Below, in pieces: positions 19,097-28,398 of a stretch of 64,000 nt of DNA. The stretch is taken from assembly GCF_001886185.1 (NCBI RefSeq), contig NZ_JXLA01000009.1, forward strand, positions 1 to 64,000. The letters are read 5' to 3'. The stretch comes from Enterococcus raffinosus. GTDB lineage: Bacteria; Bacillota; Bacilli; Lactobacillales; Enterococcaceae. Position numbers and translations under genes: made by a program. Position 1 is the first letter of the stretch. Every line of letters starts with the position of its first letter. A model generated the notes under the pieces. The model was not told where the DNA came from and made no database searches. It worked only from the letters and a program-made list of their open reading frames with translations.

Positions 19097-20188
19097 GTGA
19101 AACGTGAATTAGGTATTTCGGTTTATCCCGATCATAGTGATCCGCAGGCGGATCGTGACTATATCAAAAAAGCTGCAGCACTCGGATATACTAGAATCTT
19201 TATGAGTATGCTGGAGGTAACTGAAGGCAAAGAAAAAGTCAGCGAAAAGTTTGGCAGTATCATCCATTACGCGAAGGAATTGGGCTTTGAAACAGTCTTA
19301 GATATTGCGCCTTCTATTTTTGATGATTTAGGGATTTCCTATGATGATTTAAGCTTCTTTGCAGAGCTTGGTGCCGAAGGAATTCGTTTGGATGAGGGCT
19401 TTGATGGAAACAAAGAAGCCATGCTGAGCTATAATCCAGAAGGTCTGGCGATCGAGTTGAACATGAGTAACAATGTCGCTTATCTTGATAACATCCTGTC
19501 CTATGAAGCAAATGAACCATTTATTTACGGCTGTCACAATTTTTATCCGCAAGAAGGTTCTGCGTTACCTTATGACTTCTTTATCAGTTGCAGTAAACGG
19601 TTCAAAGGCCATGGTATTAAGACTGCGGCCTTTATTACCAGTCACGATGCGGAATATGGCCCATGGGATGTTAATGATGGTCTACCAACGCTAGAAATGC
19701 ATCGTCATTTGCCGATTGATTTGCAAGCACGCCATATGTTTGCGACGGGGCTGATTGATACAGTCATTATCGGAAATGCTTATGCTTCTGATGAAGAATT
19801 AGAAAAAGTAGCGGCAGTTGATCGTTATAAATTGAGCTTAGGAATCGAATTCGTACCTGAGACAACTGAAATCGAACGTAAAATTGTTGCCGATCCGAAA
19901 CATTTTCGCCGTGGAGATATCACTGCAACGACAGTTCGTTCAACAATGGTTCGAGTGAAATACGCTGACGTTGCAAATCCTGTTCACGACAATACGCAAG
20001 AATTTCAAGTTGGTGATGTTGTCGTAGGAAATGATGCGTTTGGAAAATACAAAAATGAGCTGCAGATCGTTTTGGAACCTCATAGTGACCCGCGAAAAAA
20101 TTTAGTTGGCAGAATCCCACAAGAAGAGCTGATTATGCTGGATTTCTTGAAGCCTTGGGCAAAATTCCAGTTCGTTTCTAAAAACTAA
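19097..20188 (+). CDS. mupG: MupG/DUF871 TIM-barrel protein
   Basis: A 363-residue protein of the DUF871 family (N-terminal LGISVYPDHSD, a TIM barrel to about 240, then a cyclophilin-like C-terminal domain). A characterised member is MupG, a 6-phospho-N-acetylmuramidase that cleaves MurNAc-6P-GlcNAc. The GTG start follows AGAGGAGG. As last gene of the PTS operon it may act on a phosphorylated disaccharide of wall origin, or serve another 6-phosphoglycoside. The family assignment is firm; the substrate is inferred. Confidence 0.8.
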   Translation: MKRELGISVYPDHSDPQADRDYIKKAAALGYTRIFMSMLEVTEGKEKVSEKFGSIIHYAKELGFETVLDIAPSIFDDLGISYDDLSFFAELGAEGIRLDEGFDGNKEAMLSYNPEGLAIELNMSNNVAYLDNILSYEANEPFIYGCHNFYPQEGSALPYDFFISCSKRFKGHGIKTAAFITSHDAEYGPWDVNDGLPTLEMHRHLPIDLQARHMFATGLIDTVIIGNAYASDEELEKVAAVDRYKLSLGIEFVPETTEIERKIVADPKHFRRGDITATTVRSTMVRVKYADVANPVHDNTQEFQVGDVVVGNDAFGKYKNELQIVLEPHSDPRKNLVGRIPQEELIMLDFLKPWAKFQFVSKN

Positions 20189-20224
20189 GTTTGAACGTTA
20201 TGATAAAAAGATGAAGGTTCTTTA

Positions 20225-20253
20225 TTGACAAACCCGATAAAGGCGTGTAAAGT
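20225..20253 (+). promoter_or_regulatory. Sigma-A promoter of the T-box leader
   Basis: TTGACA (20225-20230), 17-bp spacer, TAAAGT (20248-20253). Transcription would begin near 20260, right at the foot of T-box stem I. Confidence 0.8.
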
Positions 20254-20254
20254 A

Positions 20255-20519
20255 TGACTCAACTTAATCAAACGACAATGAAAAGAAGAGTAGCAGTTCA
20301 TTTGTTCTCAGAGAGTCTCTGGTTGGTGAGAAGAGACAGCAATGATTTGTGAACCACATCTTTGAGTCGATCAGCTGAAATAAAGTAGGTTGATCCGGGT
20401 GAGCCCGTTAGCGCAGAGGTCAGATTGACCAGTTGAGATCGTTCGTTGTGAGACGACGATGAAAAAAGGTGGAACCACGTAATTACGTCCTTTAGCCCTA
20501 GCGGCTAAAGGACTTTTTT
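20255..20519 (+). promoter_or_regulatory. T-box riboswitch (complete)
   Basis: Stem I is closed by GACTCAA (20255-20261) with TTGAGTC (about 20372-20378). It contains the AGTA element, the CAGAGAGTCTC and GGTTGGTGAG distal-loop motifs, and a specifier region GTGAACCACATC (20349-20360). The T-box GGTGGAACCACG is at 20468-20479, and the terminator GTCCTTTAGCC/GGCTAAAGGAC plus T-run is at 20487-20519. The specifier could be CAC (His) by helix register, or ACC/ACA (Thr). The downstream genes encode an amino-acid ABC importer, so the element senses an uncharged tRNA for its substrate. Confidence 0.93.
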
Positions 20520-20529
20520 ATTTCATCGA

Positions 20530-20633
20530 ACTGGAAACTGACCTGTTGAGGTGCTTTTCGTGAGAAAAGGACAAAGATGAGGTGGAACCACGTATACGAC
20601 GTCCTCTGGTAGAGATACCAGAGGGCTTTTTTT
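20530..20633 (+). promoter_or_regulatory. Second, partial T-box module
   Basis: A second GGTGGAACCACG (20581-20592) with its own preceding stem (CTTTTCGTGAGAAAAG) and terminator CCTCTGGTA/TACCAGAGG plus T-run (20602-20633). It clearly resembles the last third of the first T-box (shared GACC-GTTGAG lead-in, GGTGGAACCACGTA and ACGTCCT), but only about 58 nt precede it, so stem I and the specifier loop are missing. Confidence 0.85.
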
Positions 20634-20790
20634 GCGAGTTACGCTTTTCGCAGTTTATTTAGAAGGCGGATACTATTCGATGTATCTGAATAAATTATTG
20701 AATGGGCTGTTTAGCGGAATCGTATGCGTACGACGATAAAATCTTTTTCTGTTTTTTGGAAAAAGATTTCCTTAACTGGAGCTAGCTGGA
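20634..20790 (+). repeat. Dispersed repeat, copy A
   Basis: Module 1 (GCGAGTTACGCTTTTCGCAG, 20634-20653) starts at the T-run of the second T-box terminator. About 58 nt later comes module 2 (GCGGAATCGTATGCGTACGA, 20715-20734), then a hairpin with arms AAATCTTTTTC and GGAAAAAGATTT, then TCCTTAA. Confidence 0.7.
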
Positions 20791-20972
20791 ATTATTAAGA
20801 GGTTAGTAGAAATGATATGCGTGGTGAACAATTCCCTTAATTGGGGTTAGATGCCACTCAAAAACAAAGAGCTATCTGTTACGAGCAGTTTCCACCTTAA
20901 TAAAAAGACGAAGTCACGATTAAGAAACCTCGAAGGGCCGTACACTTTTCGAGAACATGGAGGGATATTGGG

Positions 20973-21614
20973 ATGAATTATTTGATCGAAGTTATGCCGC
21001 AATTACTGCAAGGGGCATTGATCACACTGAAATTATTTGCTTATACGATATTGGGCTCACTGCCGCTAGGAATTTTACTCTCATTTGGTTTAGCGAGCCA
21101 TTTTAAACCATTACAATGGATCTTACGTTTTTACGTTTGGATCATGCGAGGGACGCCTCTGCTATTGCAATTGATATTTGTTTTCTATGGGTTACCGCTC
21201 GTTGGAATTATTTTTGATCGTTTTGAAGCGGCACTCTTCGCCTTTGTATTGAATTATGCAGCGTATTATGCGGAAATCTTCCGCGGTGGGATTCAATCAA
21301 TTCCGTTAGGTCAATACGAAGCGTCAAAAGTGATTGGACTAACCCCCGTTCAAACAATCACACGAATCATCATTCCGCAGGTTGTAAAAATTGTTTTACC
21401 CTCTGTTGGGAATGAAGTCATCAATTTAGTAAAAGATACTTCACTAGTTTACATTTTAGGTTTATCTGATGTTATGCGTGCTGGTAAAATCGCGATGGAA
21501 CGTGATACGACCTTGTTGCCGCTCTTCGGAGTCGCCATCATATACTTGGCGTTGACGGGAATTACGTCAGTTATCTTGAAACAATTAGAAAATCGTTTGA
21601 ACTATTATCGTTAG
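20973..21614 (+). CDS. Amino-acid ABC transporter permease
   Basis: A 213-residue permease of the HisMQ/GlnP type with five membrane helices. The N-terminal LIEVMPQLLQGALITLKLF and the EAA-loop ASKVIGLTPVQTITRIIIPQ (residues 119-138, contacting the ATPase) are diagnostic. ATG 20973 follows GGAGGGA. It is first of three genes (permease, ATPase, lipoprotein) under T-box control. A single permease gene implies a homodimeric channel. Confidence 0.92.
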   Translation: MNYLIEVMPQLLQGALITLKLFAYTILGSLPLGILLSFGLASHFKPLQWILRFYVWIMRGTPLLLQLIFVFYGLPLVGIIFDRFEAALFAFVLNYAAYYAEIFRGGIQSIPLGQYEASKVIGLTPVQTITRIIIPQVVKIVLPSVGNEVINLVKDTSLVYILGLSDVMRAGKIAMERDTTLLPLFGVAIIYLALTGITSVILKQLENRLNYYR

Positions 21615-21627
21615 GCAGGTGGAAAAA

Positions 21628-22263
21628 ATGATTGAATTAAAAAAAGTAAATAAATCGTTTGGCAACAAAAAAGTTATTGATAATTTGGATTTAGTTATTC
21701 CCGACGGTCAAATCTTAGCAATCGTTGGACCATCTGGTGGTGGTAAGACGACGTTACTGAGAACCTTAGCTGGATTAGAAACGTCAGATAGCGGGACGTT
21801 TTTATTAGATGGAAAACCGTTTGATCCAACGTCTTCGAAAGAACAGGAACAAGTCGTCGGTGTGGTTTTCCAAGATTTTCAATTGTTTCCACATTTGAGT
21901 GTATTGGATAATATCACGATTGGTCCACGTTTAGTCCTAAAGCAAGACAAAGAAACCTATACAAATAAAGCGAGACACTTAGCGAGTTTGTTAGGAATTG
22001 AAGAGCTGCTGGATAACTATCCGTATCAGTTGTCAGGTGGTCAGAAGCAGCGGCTGGCTATTGCTCGAGCCATGGCAATGAATCCTAAAGTATTGGCTTA
22101 CGATGAACCAACGAGTGCTTTAGATCCTGCCTTGCGCCAACAAGTAGCTAGTCTGATTTTAGAGCTAAAGGCAGATGGAGTGACCCAAATCGTGGTTACC
22201 CATGATTTAGTTTTCGCTGAGGAAATTGGTGATCAGTTATTGAAGGTTGAACCTATCAAATAA
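21628..22263 (+). CDS. Amino-acid ABC transporter ATPase
   Basis: A 211-residue ATPase that powers import. Walker A is GPSGGGKTT, the signature LSGGQKQR, Walker B VLAYDEPTSALD, and the H-loop VTHD. ATG 21628 has AGGTGG at good spacing; the longer GTG start at 21619 overlaps that site. At 211 residues it is somewhat shorter than the usual 240, because the C-terminal tail is missing. It is 13 bp from the permease. Confidence 0.92.
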   Translation: MIELKKVNKSFGNKKVIDNLDLVIPDGQILAIVGPSGGGKTTLLRTLAGLETSDSGTFLLDGKPFDPTSSKEQEQVVGVVFQDFQLFPHLSVLDNITIGPRLVLKQDKETYTNKARHLASLLGIEELLDNYPYQLSGGQKQRLAIARAMAMNPKVLAYDEPTSALDPALRQQVASLILELKADGVTQIVVTHDLVFAEEIGDQLLKVEPIK

Positions 22264-22286
22264 AAAAAGATATAGGAGGAGTAAGT

Positions 22287-23114
22287 ATGAAAATGAAAAA
22301 AATTATTTTAGGAATGGTGGCTGTTTTAACATTGGTGACGTTAACTGCTTGTGGGAAAAAAGAGGCTAGCAGTACCGATAGCTGGAAGACGATTGAAGAG
22401 GACAAAAAAGTAACGATCGGTTTAGATGATACCTTTGTTCCGATGGGGTTCAAAGATGAGGATGGAGAAATCGTTGGATTTGATGTTGATTTAGCTAAAG
22501 CAGTCTTCAAAGAATACGGGATCAAAGCCGATTTCCAACCAATCGATTGGTCAATGAAGGAAAGCGAATTAGAAAATGGGACAATTGATTTGATTTGGAA
22601 TGGTTACACAGTAACTAAATCACGGGAAAAGAAAGTTCTTTTCACTGATCCTTATGCACAAAATGAACAAGTGCTAGTAACGAAAAAAGACAGCGGCATC
22701 ACGAATGCTGAAGGCATGAAGGGGAAAATTCTTGGGGCACAGGAAGGATCTTCCGGTTATGAAGCCTTCAATAATGAAACAAAAACCTTAAAGGATATTG
22801 TAAAGGATAATGATGCTACTTTATATGCCAGCTTCAATGAGGCGATGATCGATTTGGAAAATGGTCGGATTGATGGTCTGTTGATTGATAAGGTTTACGC
22901 AGATTACTTCTTGAAGCAAGCAGGTAAACTAGATGCATACAACATTTCAAGCGTTGGCTTCAAAAACGAGAATTTCGCAGTGGGGGCTCGCAAGGGTGAT
23001 AAGGAATTAGTTGATAAAATCAATGAAGCCTTCAAAGAATTGCAAGATAACGGCAAATATGCTGAAATCTCGAAGAAATGGTTTGGCGAAGAACTTTCAT
23101 TGCCAAAAGAATAA
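22287..23114 (+). CDS. Amino-acid ABC transporter substrate-binding lipoprotein
   Basis: An extracellular binding protein tethered by lipid. The signal peptide ends in lipobox LTAC (Cys22). A family 3 solute-binding fold follows: IGLDDTFVPMGF, GFDVDLAKAVF, DLIWNGYTVTKSR, and FAVGARKGDKEL near residue 233. It has 275 residues and follows ATAGGAGGAG. T-box control suggests a proteinogenic amino acid; the choice of His, Thr or another depends on the specifier, which is ambiguous. Confidence 0.92.
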   Translation: MKMKKIILGMVAVLTLVTLTACGKKEASSTDSWKTIEEDKKVTIGLDDTFVPMGFKDEDGEIVGFDVDLAKAVFKEYGIKADFQPIDWSMKESELENGTIDLIWNGYTVTKSREKKVLFTDPYAQNEQVLVTKKDSGITNAEGMKGKILGAQEGSSGYEAFNNETKTLKDIVKDNDATLYASFNEAMIDLENGRIDGLLIDKVYADYFLKQAGKLDAYNISSVGFKNENFAVGARKGDKELVDKINEAFKELQDNGKYAEISKKWFGEELSLPKE

Positions 23115-23157
23115 TTTGCTGTTCTTATCCCTAAAAAATTTAAACTTTAATTAACCA

Positions 23158-23200
23158 AAAAGAAAAGGCGAGCAAAACTTTTGTTCGCCTTCTTTTTTTT
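23158..23200 (+). terminator. Intrinsic terminator
   Basis: AAGGCGA...TCGCCTT with inner AAAA/TTTT pairing, followed by eight T, ending the ABC operon. Confidence 0.85.
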
Positions 23201-23232
23201 GTATAATGGTACAGAATGGAAAGAGGGATAGC

Positions 23233-25635
23233 ATGGCGCAAAAGAAGCGTACAAAGAAAAAAAGAAAAACAAAAAAACAAAAACAGCTGCAAGAACAGCG
23301 CCTGATTATAGGCATTGGGCTTTTATTTATTTTATTTGCCGTCTTTTCCTTATTTAAGCTAGGCTTTTTAGGAAACTTGATTGCTAACGTATTGCGTTTA
23401 ATTGGTGGAAATACTTATCAATTTCTTGCGATACTTTTAGGGTTATATGGCGGATTATTGGTTGCGAAGAATACAAAACTGCGATTGACCAAGCCGCGAC
23501 GCTGGATTGGGATTGGTGTTTTCTATCTAGGGATTCTGCTGATTATCCACGCTCGTTTATTTGCAAATGTGCAAAGCAAAGACCCCAATATTTTGAAGAT
23601 CACATGGGATTTATTGATGACGGACTTCTTAGGAAACCAAATTACTCAAAATGTCGGCGGTGGCATGCTTGGTGGCGTGCTCTATAGCTTGACCCACTTT
23701 TTAGTATCTCAGGTTGGCAGCTATTTGATTGCCGCGTTACTGTTGATTCTAGGTGTCTTCTTGTTCAGCCAGTTGGAATTCAACCAAGTGATCGACTATT
23801 TATCAAATTTTGTGGAAACAATGCAAGAGAAATTCACTGAGTCAGATGAGAAAAAAGCGATAAAAACGGCTAAAAAGGAAGAACGACAGGCGCAAAAGGC
23901 TCAGGCTAAGGTAGAAAAGCAGGCAGCTGAAAAAGCCAAAAAAGAAGCTGAACGGGCGGAGCGCGAGAAGAACAAGGTACGTTCAATGACACCAGGGGAA
24001 CAATTAGCGAAAGAAAGCCAAGAGCACTTAGTCAATGAACCAGAACAGATGACTTTAGTTCCAATCGAAGGCTTCCAGGAAAACCTAGAGCCGACTGTTC
24101 CTCCAGCACCAATGAAAAAAGAATCCTTCGATGAAGAGGACATTGAAGATCCAGGAGATTTGGAATTTGAGATCAATGCGGAACCAGAGGATCACGATTA
24201 TCAGTTGCCACCTTCAACCTTGTTAGACTCGATTCCTGCTGCAGATCAAAGCGATGAATATAAAAAAATCGAGCAAAATATCAAAGTGCTGGAAAAAACC
24301 TTTAATAGCTTTGGTGTAGATGCAAAAGTGGTTAAAGCAAGCCTAGGACCATCGGTTACCAAATTTGAAGTTCAACCAGCAGTCGGTGTGAAGGTCAGCA
24401 AGATCGTGAATTTAACAGATGATATTGCCTTGGCCCTAGCGGCGAAAGACGTGCGAATGGAAGCACCGATTCCTGGGAAATCATTGATTGGGATCGAAGT
24501 ACCTAACAGTACTATCAGCATGGTTTCCTTCCGAGACATCATTGAGGCGCAGCCGAATCATCCAGATAAGCTGCTAGAAGTGCCTTTAGGTCGAGATATT
24601 TCTGGGATGGTGCAAACAGCGGATCTATCAAAAATGCCTCACTTACTAGTCGCAGGGTCAACCGGAAGTGGGAAATCTGTCTCCATTAACGGAATTATCA
24701 CCAGCATCTTGATGCGGGCAAAACCAAATGAAGTAAAACTAATGATGATCGACCCGAAAATGGTTGAATTGAATGTCTATAACGGTATTCCCCATTTGTT
24801 GACTCCGGTTGTTACGAACCCACGAAAAGCAGCACAGGCTCTGCAAAAAGTGGTTCAGGAAATGGAAGAACGCTATGAAAAATTTGCGGCCACCGGTGTT
24901 CGTAATATCTCTGGATTCAATGAACTAGTCATTCAAAAGAATTTAGAAGATGGACAAAATCGCCCGATCTTGCCCTTCATCGTTGTAATCGTTGATGAGT
25001 TGGCTGACTTGATGATGGTTGCTAGTAACGAAGTAGAAGATGCCATTACACGTCTGGCACAAATGGCCCGTGCGGCTGGGATTCATATGATCTTAGCCAC
25101 ACAACGACCAAGTGTCGATGTTATTACTGGGATCATCAAAGCGAATGTTCCTTCGCGAATCGCGTTTGCCGTTTCCAGCGGGACAGATTCACGGACAATT
25201 ATCGACAGCAATGGTGCTGAAAAACTCTTAGGGCGCGGGGATATGCTGTTCTTGCCTATGGGTGAAAACAAACCAATCCGTGTTCAAGGTGCATTTATTT
25301 CAGACCATGAGGTAGAACGTGTAGTGGAATTTGTTTCCGATCAGCAAGAGGCTCATTACGAAGAAAAAATGATGCCGACAGAGGAAACCACCTCGTCACC
25401 ATCAGAAACACCGCAGGATGAATTATATGAAGAAGCGAAGGCCTTAGTGGTGGATATGCAAACGGCTAGTATTTCATTGCTGCAGCGACGTTTCCGTATT
25501 GGATACAATCGAGCAGCTCGAATCGTTGATGAGCTAGAAGAACACGGGGTAATCGGACCTTCAACAGGTAGTAAACCACGTGAGGTGCTCTTGCAAAAGG
25601 CTGAGGAAGAACCAGAAAATCCATTAGATGAATAG
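23233..25635 (+). CDS. ftsK: FtsK/SpoIIIE DNA translocase
   Basis: A septal DNA pump that clears and sorts chromosome ends at division. Four N-terminal membrane segments lie within about residues 20-190, after a very basic start ([15 protein letters not shown]). A charged coiled linker ([20 protein letters not shown]) leads to the motor with Walker A GSTGSGKS (near 480), Walker [12 protein letters not shown], and the gamma winged helix ([21 protein letters not shown]) that reads orientation sequences. ATG 23233 follows AGAGGGA. It has 800 residues, the usual length. A TATAAT at 23202-23207 is a likely -10. Confidence 0.95.
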   Translation: MAQKKRTKKKRKTKKQKQLQEQRLIIGIGLLFILFAVFSLFKLGFLGNLIANVLRLIGGNTYQFLAILLGLYGGLLVAKNTKLRLTKPRRWIGIGVFYLGILLIIHARLFANVQSKDPNILKITWDLLMTDFLGNQITQNVGGGMLGGVLYSLTHFLVSQVGSYLIAALLLILGVFLFSQLEFNQVIDYLSNFVETMQEKFTESDEKKAIKTAKKEERQAQKAQAKVEKQAAEKAKKEAERAEREKNKVRSMTPGEQLAKESQEHLVNEPEQMTLVPIEGFQENLEPTVPPAPMKKESFDEEDIEDPGDLEFEINAEPEDHDYQLPPSTLLDSIPAADQSDEYKKIEQNIKVLEKTFNSFGVDAKVVKASLGPSVTKFEVQPAVGVKVSKIVNLTDDIALALAAKDVRMEAPIPGKSLIGIEVPNSTISMVSFRDIIEAQPNHPDKLLEVPLGRDISGMVQTADLSKMPHLLVAGSTGSGKSVSINGIITSILMRAKPNEVKLMMIDPKMVELNVYNGIPHLLTPVVTNPRKAAQALQKVVQEMEERYEKFAATGVRNISGFNELVIQKNLEDGQNRPILPFIVVIVDELADLMMVASNEVEDAITRLAQMARAAGIHMILATQRPSVDVITGIIKANVPSRIAFAVSSGTDSRTIIDSNGAEKLLGRGDMLFLPMGENKPIRVQGAFISDHEVERVVEFVSDQQEAHYEEKMMPTEETTSSPSETPQDELYEEAKALVVDMQTASISLLQRRFRIGYNRAARIVDELEEHGVIGPSTGSKPREVLLQKAEEEPENPLDE

Positions 25636-25674
25636 GAAAGCTTTGCCAAATTATTTTTGGCAAAGCTTTTTTTG
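25636..25674 (+). terminator. Intrinsic terminator
   Basis: AAAGCTTTGCCAAA pairs with TTTGGCAAAGCTTT (loop TTATT), followed by a T-run, just after ftsK. Confidence 0.85.
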
Positions 25675-25942
25675 TATTTTACGGTTGCACATATGTGCAT
25701 AACGGAAACCAATTTGGACCAAATCTGTCTGTTTATTTTTCCGACTTTCATTATAGGCAGAATTTGTAAAAAGCTTGATAGTATAGGGTTTAAAGTGGAA
25801 ATATAAAGAAATATTTAGACTTGAAATTGATGGAAAGAATAAATTTCAACATTAATGTGTAACTTTTATGTGTTATACAATAGAAAAACCCTGTGCTATC
25901 TTTTTGTTAGATTGATAAGCGCTTACAATTGGAGGAATAAAA
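25675..25942 (+). other. Intergenic region before the PRD regulator
   Basis: AT-rich sequence with no gene. A possible -10 TATACAAT lies near 25874. The only distinct site is a cre-like palindrome next to the ribosome site. Confidence 0.5.
25914..25927 (+). promoter_or_regulatory. Candidate cre site (CcpA)
   Basis: GATAAGCGCTTACA matches the catabolite-response consensus TGTAAGCGCTTACA except at the first two bases. It has the full palindromic core and lies just upstream of the ribosome site of the PRD regulator, where bound CcpA would block transcription. Confidence 0.6.
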
Positions 25943-27889
25943 ATGAAAGGGTTGAATCCACGGCAAAAAAAATTAATCCATTTACTTGTACAGAATGAGC
26001 AATATCTGCCGGTGTCTTTTTATTCAGAGAAGTTGGAAAAATCAAACCGAACTATTTATTCTGATTTGGAAAAGATTCAAGCTTTGTTATCAAAGGAACA
26101 GCTTTTCTTAGAAAAGAAACCACGGCTTGGTATTCATTTAAGAGGTACAGTCGAAGCGAAACTGCACTTTTTAGAACAAATTACCGGAGCCAGTCAAGAA
26201 GCTGTGGTTGAATCGCAGGAACGTCAATGGCAGATTGTGAAACAACTATTGATCGAGGAAAAGACTGTGACGCAGCAGAAGCTCGCAAGACAGTTTCATG
26301 TGAGCCCGAGCTCAATTGTTAGCGATTTGGAGAAAATTACTGAAAAGTATCGTTTGGTGTTGTCATCTTCAAAGCGTGGTACGAAAATCATCGGGAATGA
26401 GGAAGAAATCCAGAATGGTCTCTTTCGTTTTTGCGAAGATTATTTGGAGGCTCATGGCATTGATTCGGATCAGCTTTTTGATGAAGCAACGCAATACGTA
26501 TTATTTCAGTTGCTCCCACAACAATTAGTCAAAGTTTTATTGGAACAAGTAAGGAAGTGGAGAAGTCAAACAGATTTCTGTATTCCAGAACAGTATGTAA
26601 AATCGCTCGTTATTCGACTACTTGTCTTTTGTTTTCGGTTGAGTAAAGGGAAACATATCGAGGAAAAAGAGTTTCTATTTGATCAAATAAAATTGATTGA
26701 TACGTTTTTGATGGCAAATGAGTTATTAGAAAAGGTTGCGGAAGTCATAACGGTTGATTTCGACGAAGACGATGTTTCCTATGTGAATCGTCAGTTAGTC
26801 GGGTACGGAGTCAAGCCAAATACGAAAGAACAGAAGCGTTATGAGAAATATGCAAGCACGATCCAAGCGATTTTAAAAAATATGAGTGAAATGATGCAAA
26901 TTGATTTCTTAGCAGACACGCAACTATCTGAACGATTTGCCAGTCATTTTGTTCCGATGGTCTATCGATTAAAAATGGGGATCGTGATTACGAATCCATT
27001 GGTCGAAGAAATCAGGAATCAGTATGGAATTACTTTCAGTGCAACGTGGTATGCGTTGGCAAATGTGGAAGAAAAATTGGGTGTCCAATTTAATGATGAG
27101 GAAGTCGCTTTAGTAGCAATGTATTTTCAAGTTTCATTGGAAAAAAGTCAAAATGGTAAAAAGATTTTAATCGTTTGTCCAAACGGTATCGGCACTTCCG
27201 AATTGATTTTTAATAAAATTAAACGAATCTTACCGGCACAGGATACGGCTGAAGTTACAACAGTAGATAAACTTTATAAGAAAAATTTGAGCAATGTTGA
27301 TCTGGTCATTTCTTCCATTAAGTTAGAAAAGATAAATAAACCAATTATTACGGTTTCTACCTTAGTTACCCAAGAAGATATTAAAAATATCACAGCATTT
27401 TACGCACATTTATTTTATTCAGAAGATGCAGAGGAAGCCGAGGAAATCAAATTACCTATTTTGAAGAAGGTAATTGACTTGGAGTATATTTACACACAGA
27501 AAAAATTTTCAGATAAGGAAGTTTGTTTACATTGGTTGATTGATCGTTTAGAGAAGAAGCAGATAGTCACAAGGGCTTTTCGCAGAGAAGTCTTTGACCG
27601 TGAGGCAATTGGTGAAACGGCACTAGCAACAGGTGTAGCAATTCCTCATGCGTCTCCTCAAAATGTTCTGCAAACGAAAATTGCCGTCGTCACTCTTGAA
27701 CAGCCGATTATTTGGGACCAGCGAAAAGTACACTATGTATTTTTAATGTGTATTGCAAAAAATGACCGTAAGCTTGTTCGTGGTGTAATTACTGATATTC
27801 ATAAAATCGTCCAATCAGAGAAACAGTTGACAAATTTTTTGGCAGAAAGAAATGCAAAAGAGATTTATAACAATATTATCAGGAGGTAA
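25943..27889 (+). CDS. PRD-domain transcriptional regulator of a PTS operon
   Basis: A 648-residue activator or antiterminator-like regulator of the MtlR/LicR class: two N-terminal HTH domains (NRTIYSDLEKIQ; SPSSIVSDLEKI), two PRD domains (about 170-390), an EIIB-like domain with KILIVCPNGIGTSELIF (Cys near 415) and a C-terminal EIIA-Fru-like domain with GVAIPHASP (His near 570). Phosphorylation at these sites reports PTS activity. It is first in a run with EIIA, EIIB and EIIC (4-bp gap to EIIA), so it probably controls its own operon. TTGGAGGA precedes the ATG. Confidence 0.88.
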   Translation: MKGLNPRQKKLIHLLVQNEQYLPVSFYSEKLEKSNRTIYSDLEKIQALLSKEQLFLEKKPRLGIHLRGTVEAKLHFLEQITGASQEAVVESQERQWQIVKQLLIEEKTVTQQKLARQFHVSPSSIVSDLEKITEKYRLVLSSSKRGTKIIGNEEEIQNGLFRFCEDYLEAHGIDSDQLFDEATQYVLFQLLPQQLVKVLLEQVRKWRSQTDFCIPEQYVKSLVIRLLVFCFRLSKGKHIEEKEFLFDQIKLIDTFLMANELLEKVAEVITVDFDEDDVSYVNRQLVGYGVKPNTKEQKRYEKYASTIQAILKNMSEMMQIDFLADTQLSERFASHFVPMVYRLKMGIVITNPLVEEIRNQYGITFSATWYALANVEEKLGVQFNDEEVALVAMYFQVSLEKSQNGKKILIVCPNGIGTSELIFNKIKRILPAQDTAEVTTVDKLYKKNLSNVDLVISSIKLEKINKPIITVSTLVTQEDIKNITAFYAHLFYSEDAEEAEEIKLPILKKVIDLEYIYTQKKFSDKEVCLHWLIDRLEKKQIVTRAFRREVFDREAIGETALATGVAIPHASPQNVLQTKIAVVTLEQPIIWDQRKVHYVFLMCIAKNDRKLVRGVITDIHKIVQSEKQLTNFLAERNAKEIYNNIIRR

Positions 27890-27892
27890 AAC

Positions 27893-28354
27893 ATGCAAGT
27901 AATTAACGAAGAATTAGTTGATTTAGCAGTTGATGCGGACTCAAAAATGAGTGCCATCAGTATTCTAGCAGATCGAATTAATCAGGCAGGACGACTACAT
28001 AATCATGCCGGATACATTGAAAGTGTCGTGGAACGAGAAAATTTAACGACAACAGGTATCGGCTTTGGGATCGCGATTCCTCATGGAAAAAGTCCCCATG
28101 TCAAAGAGACAACCGTAGCCTTCGGACGCTTGAACAATAAAATCGATTGGCAAAGTCTTGATGGTGAAAGTGTTGGATTAGTCTTTTTATTGGCAGTTCC
28201 AGAAGAATGTCAAGGGGATCAGCATTTGAAAATAATCGCTGGATTATCAAGAAAATTAGTTCATCAAGAGTTTCGTGACACTTTAAAACAGGCTTCAAGT
28301 GATCGCGAAATCGTCGAACTGCTTAATGACAGCTTGGCAGGCGTCTTAGTATAA
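27893..28354 (+). CDS. PTS EIIA, fructose family
   Basis: A 153-residue EIIA of the fructose/mannitol family. The phospho-His is His64 in GFGIAIPHGKSP. It starts 4 bp after the regulator, with CAGGAGG inside the regulator's last codons. It hands phosphate to the separate EIIB downstream. Confidence 0.92.
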   Translation: MQVINEELVDLAVDADSKMSAISILADRINQAGRLHNHAGYIESVVERENLTTTGIGFGIAIPHGKSPHVKETTVAFGRLNNKIDWQSLDGESVGLVFLLAVPEECQGDQHLKIIAGLSRKLVHQEFRDTLKQASSDREIVELLNDSLAGVLV

Positions 28355-28398
28355 AAGTTAATACAAACAAATTTAAATGATATAAAGGAGCGAAAACT

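Larger units (their letters stand above)
20189..20972 (+). promoter_or_regulatory. 784-bp non-coding leader region
   Basis: No gene was found here. From left to right it holds a sigma-A promoter, a complete T-box leader with terminator, a second partial T-box module with its own terminator, a copy of the dispersed repeat, and about 180 bp of leader (20790-20972) with no assignable element before the ABC permease start. Confidence 0.8.

Noticed and set aside
20700-20960. A transposon remnant between the T-box leader and the permease
   Set aside because: No transposase frame or matched terminal inverted repeats; the sequence is better explained by the dispersed repeat and ordinary leader.
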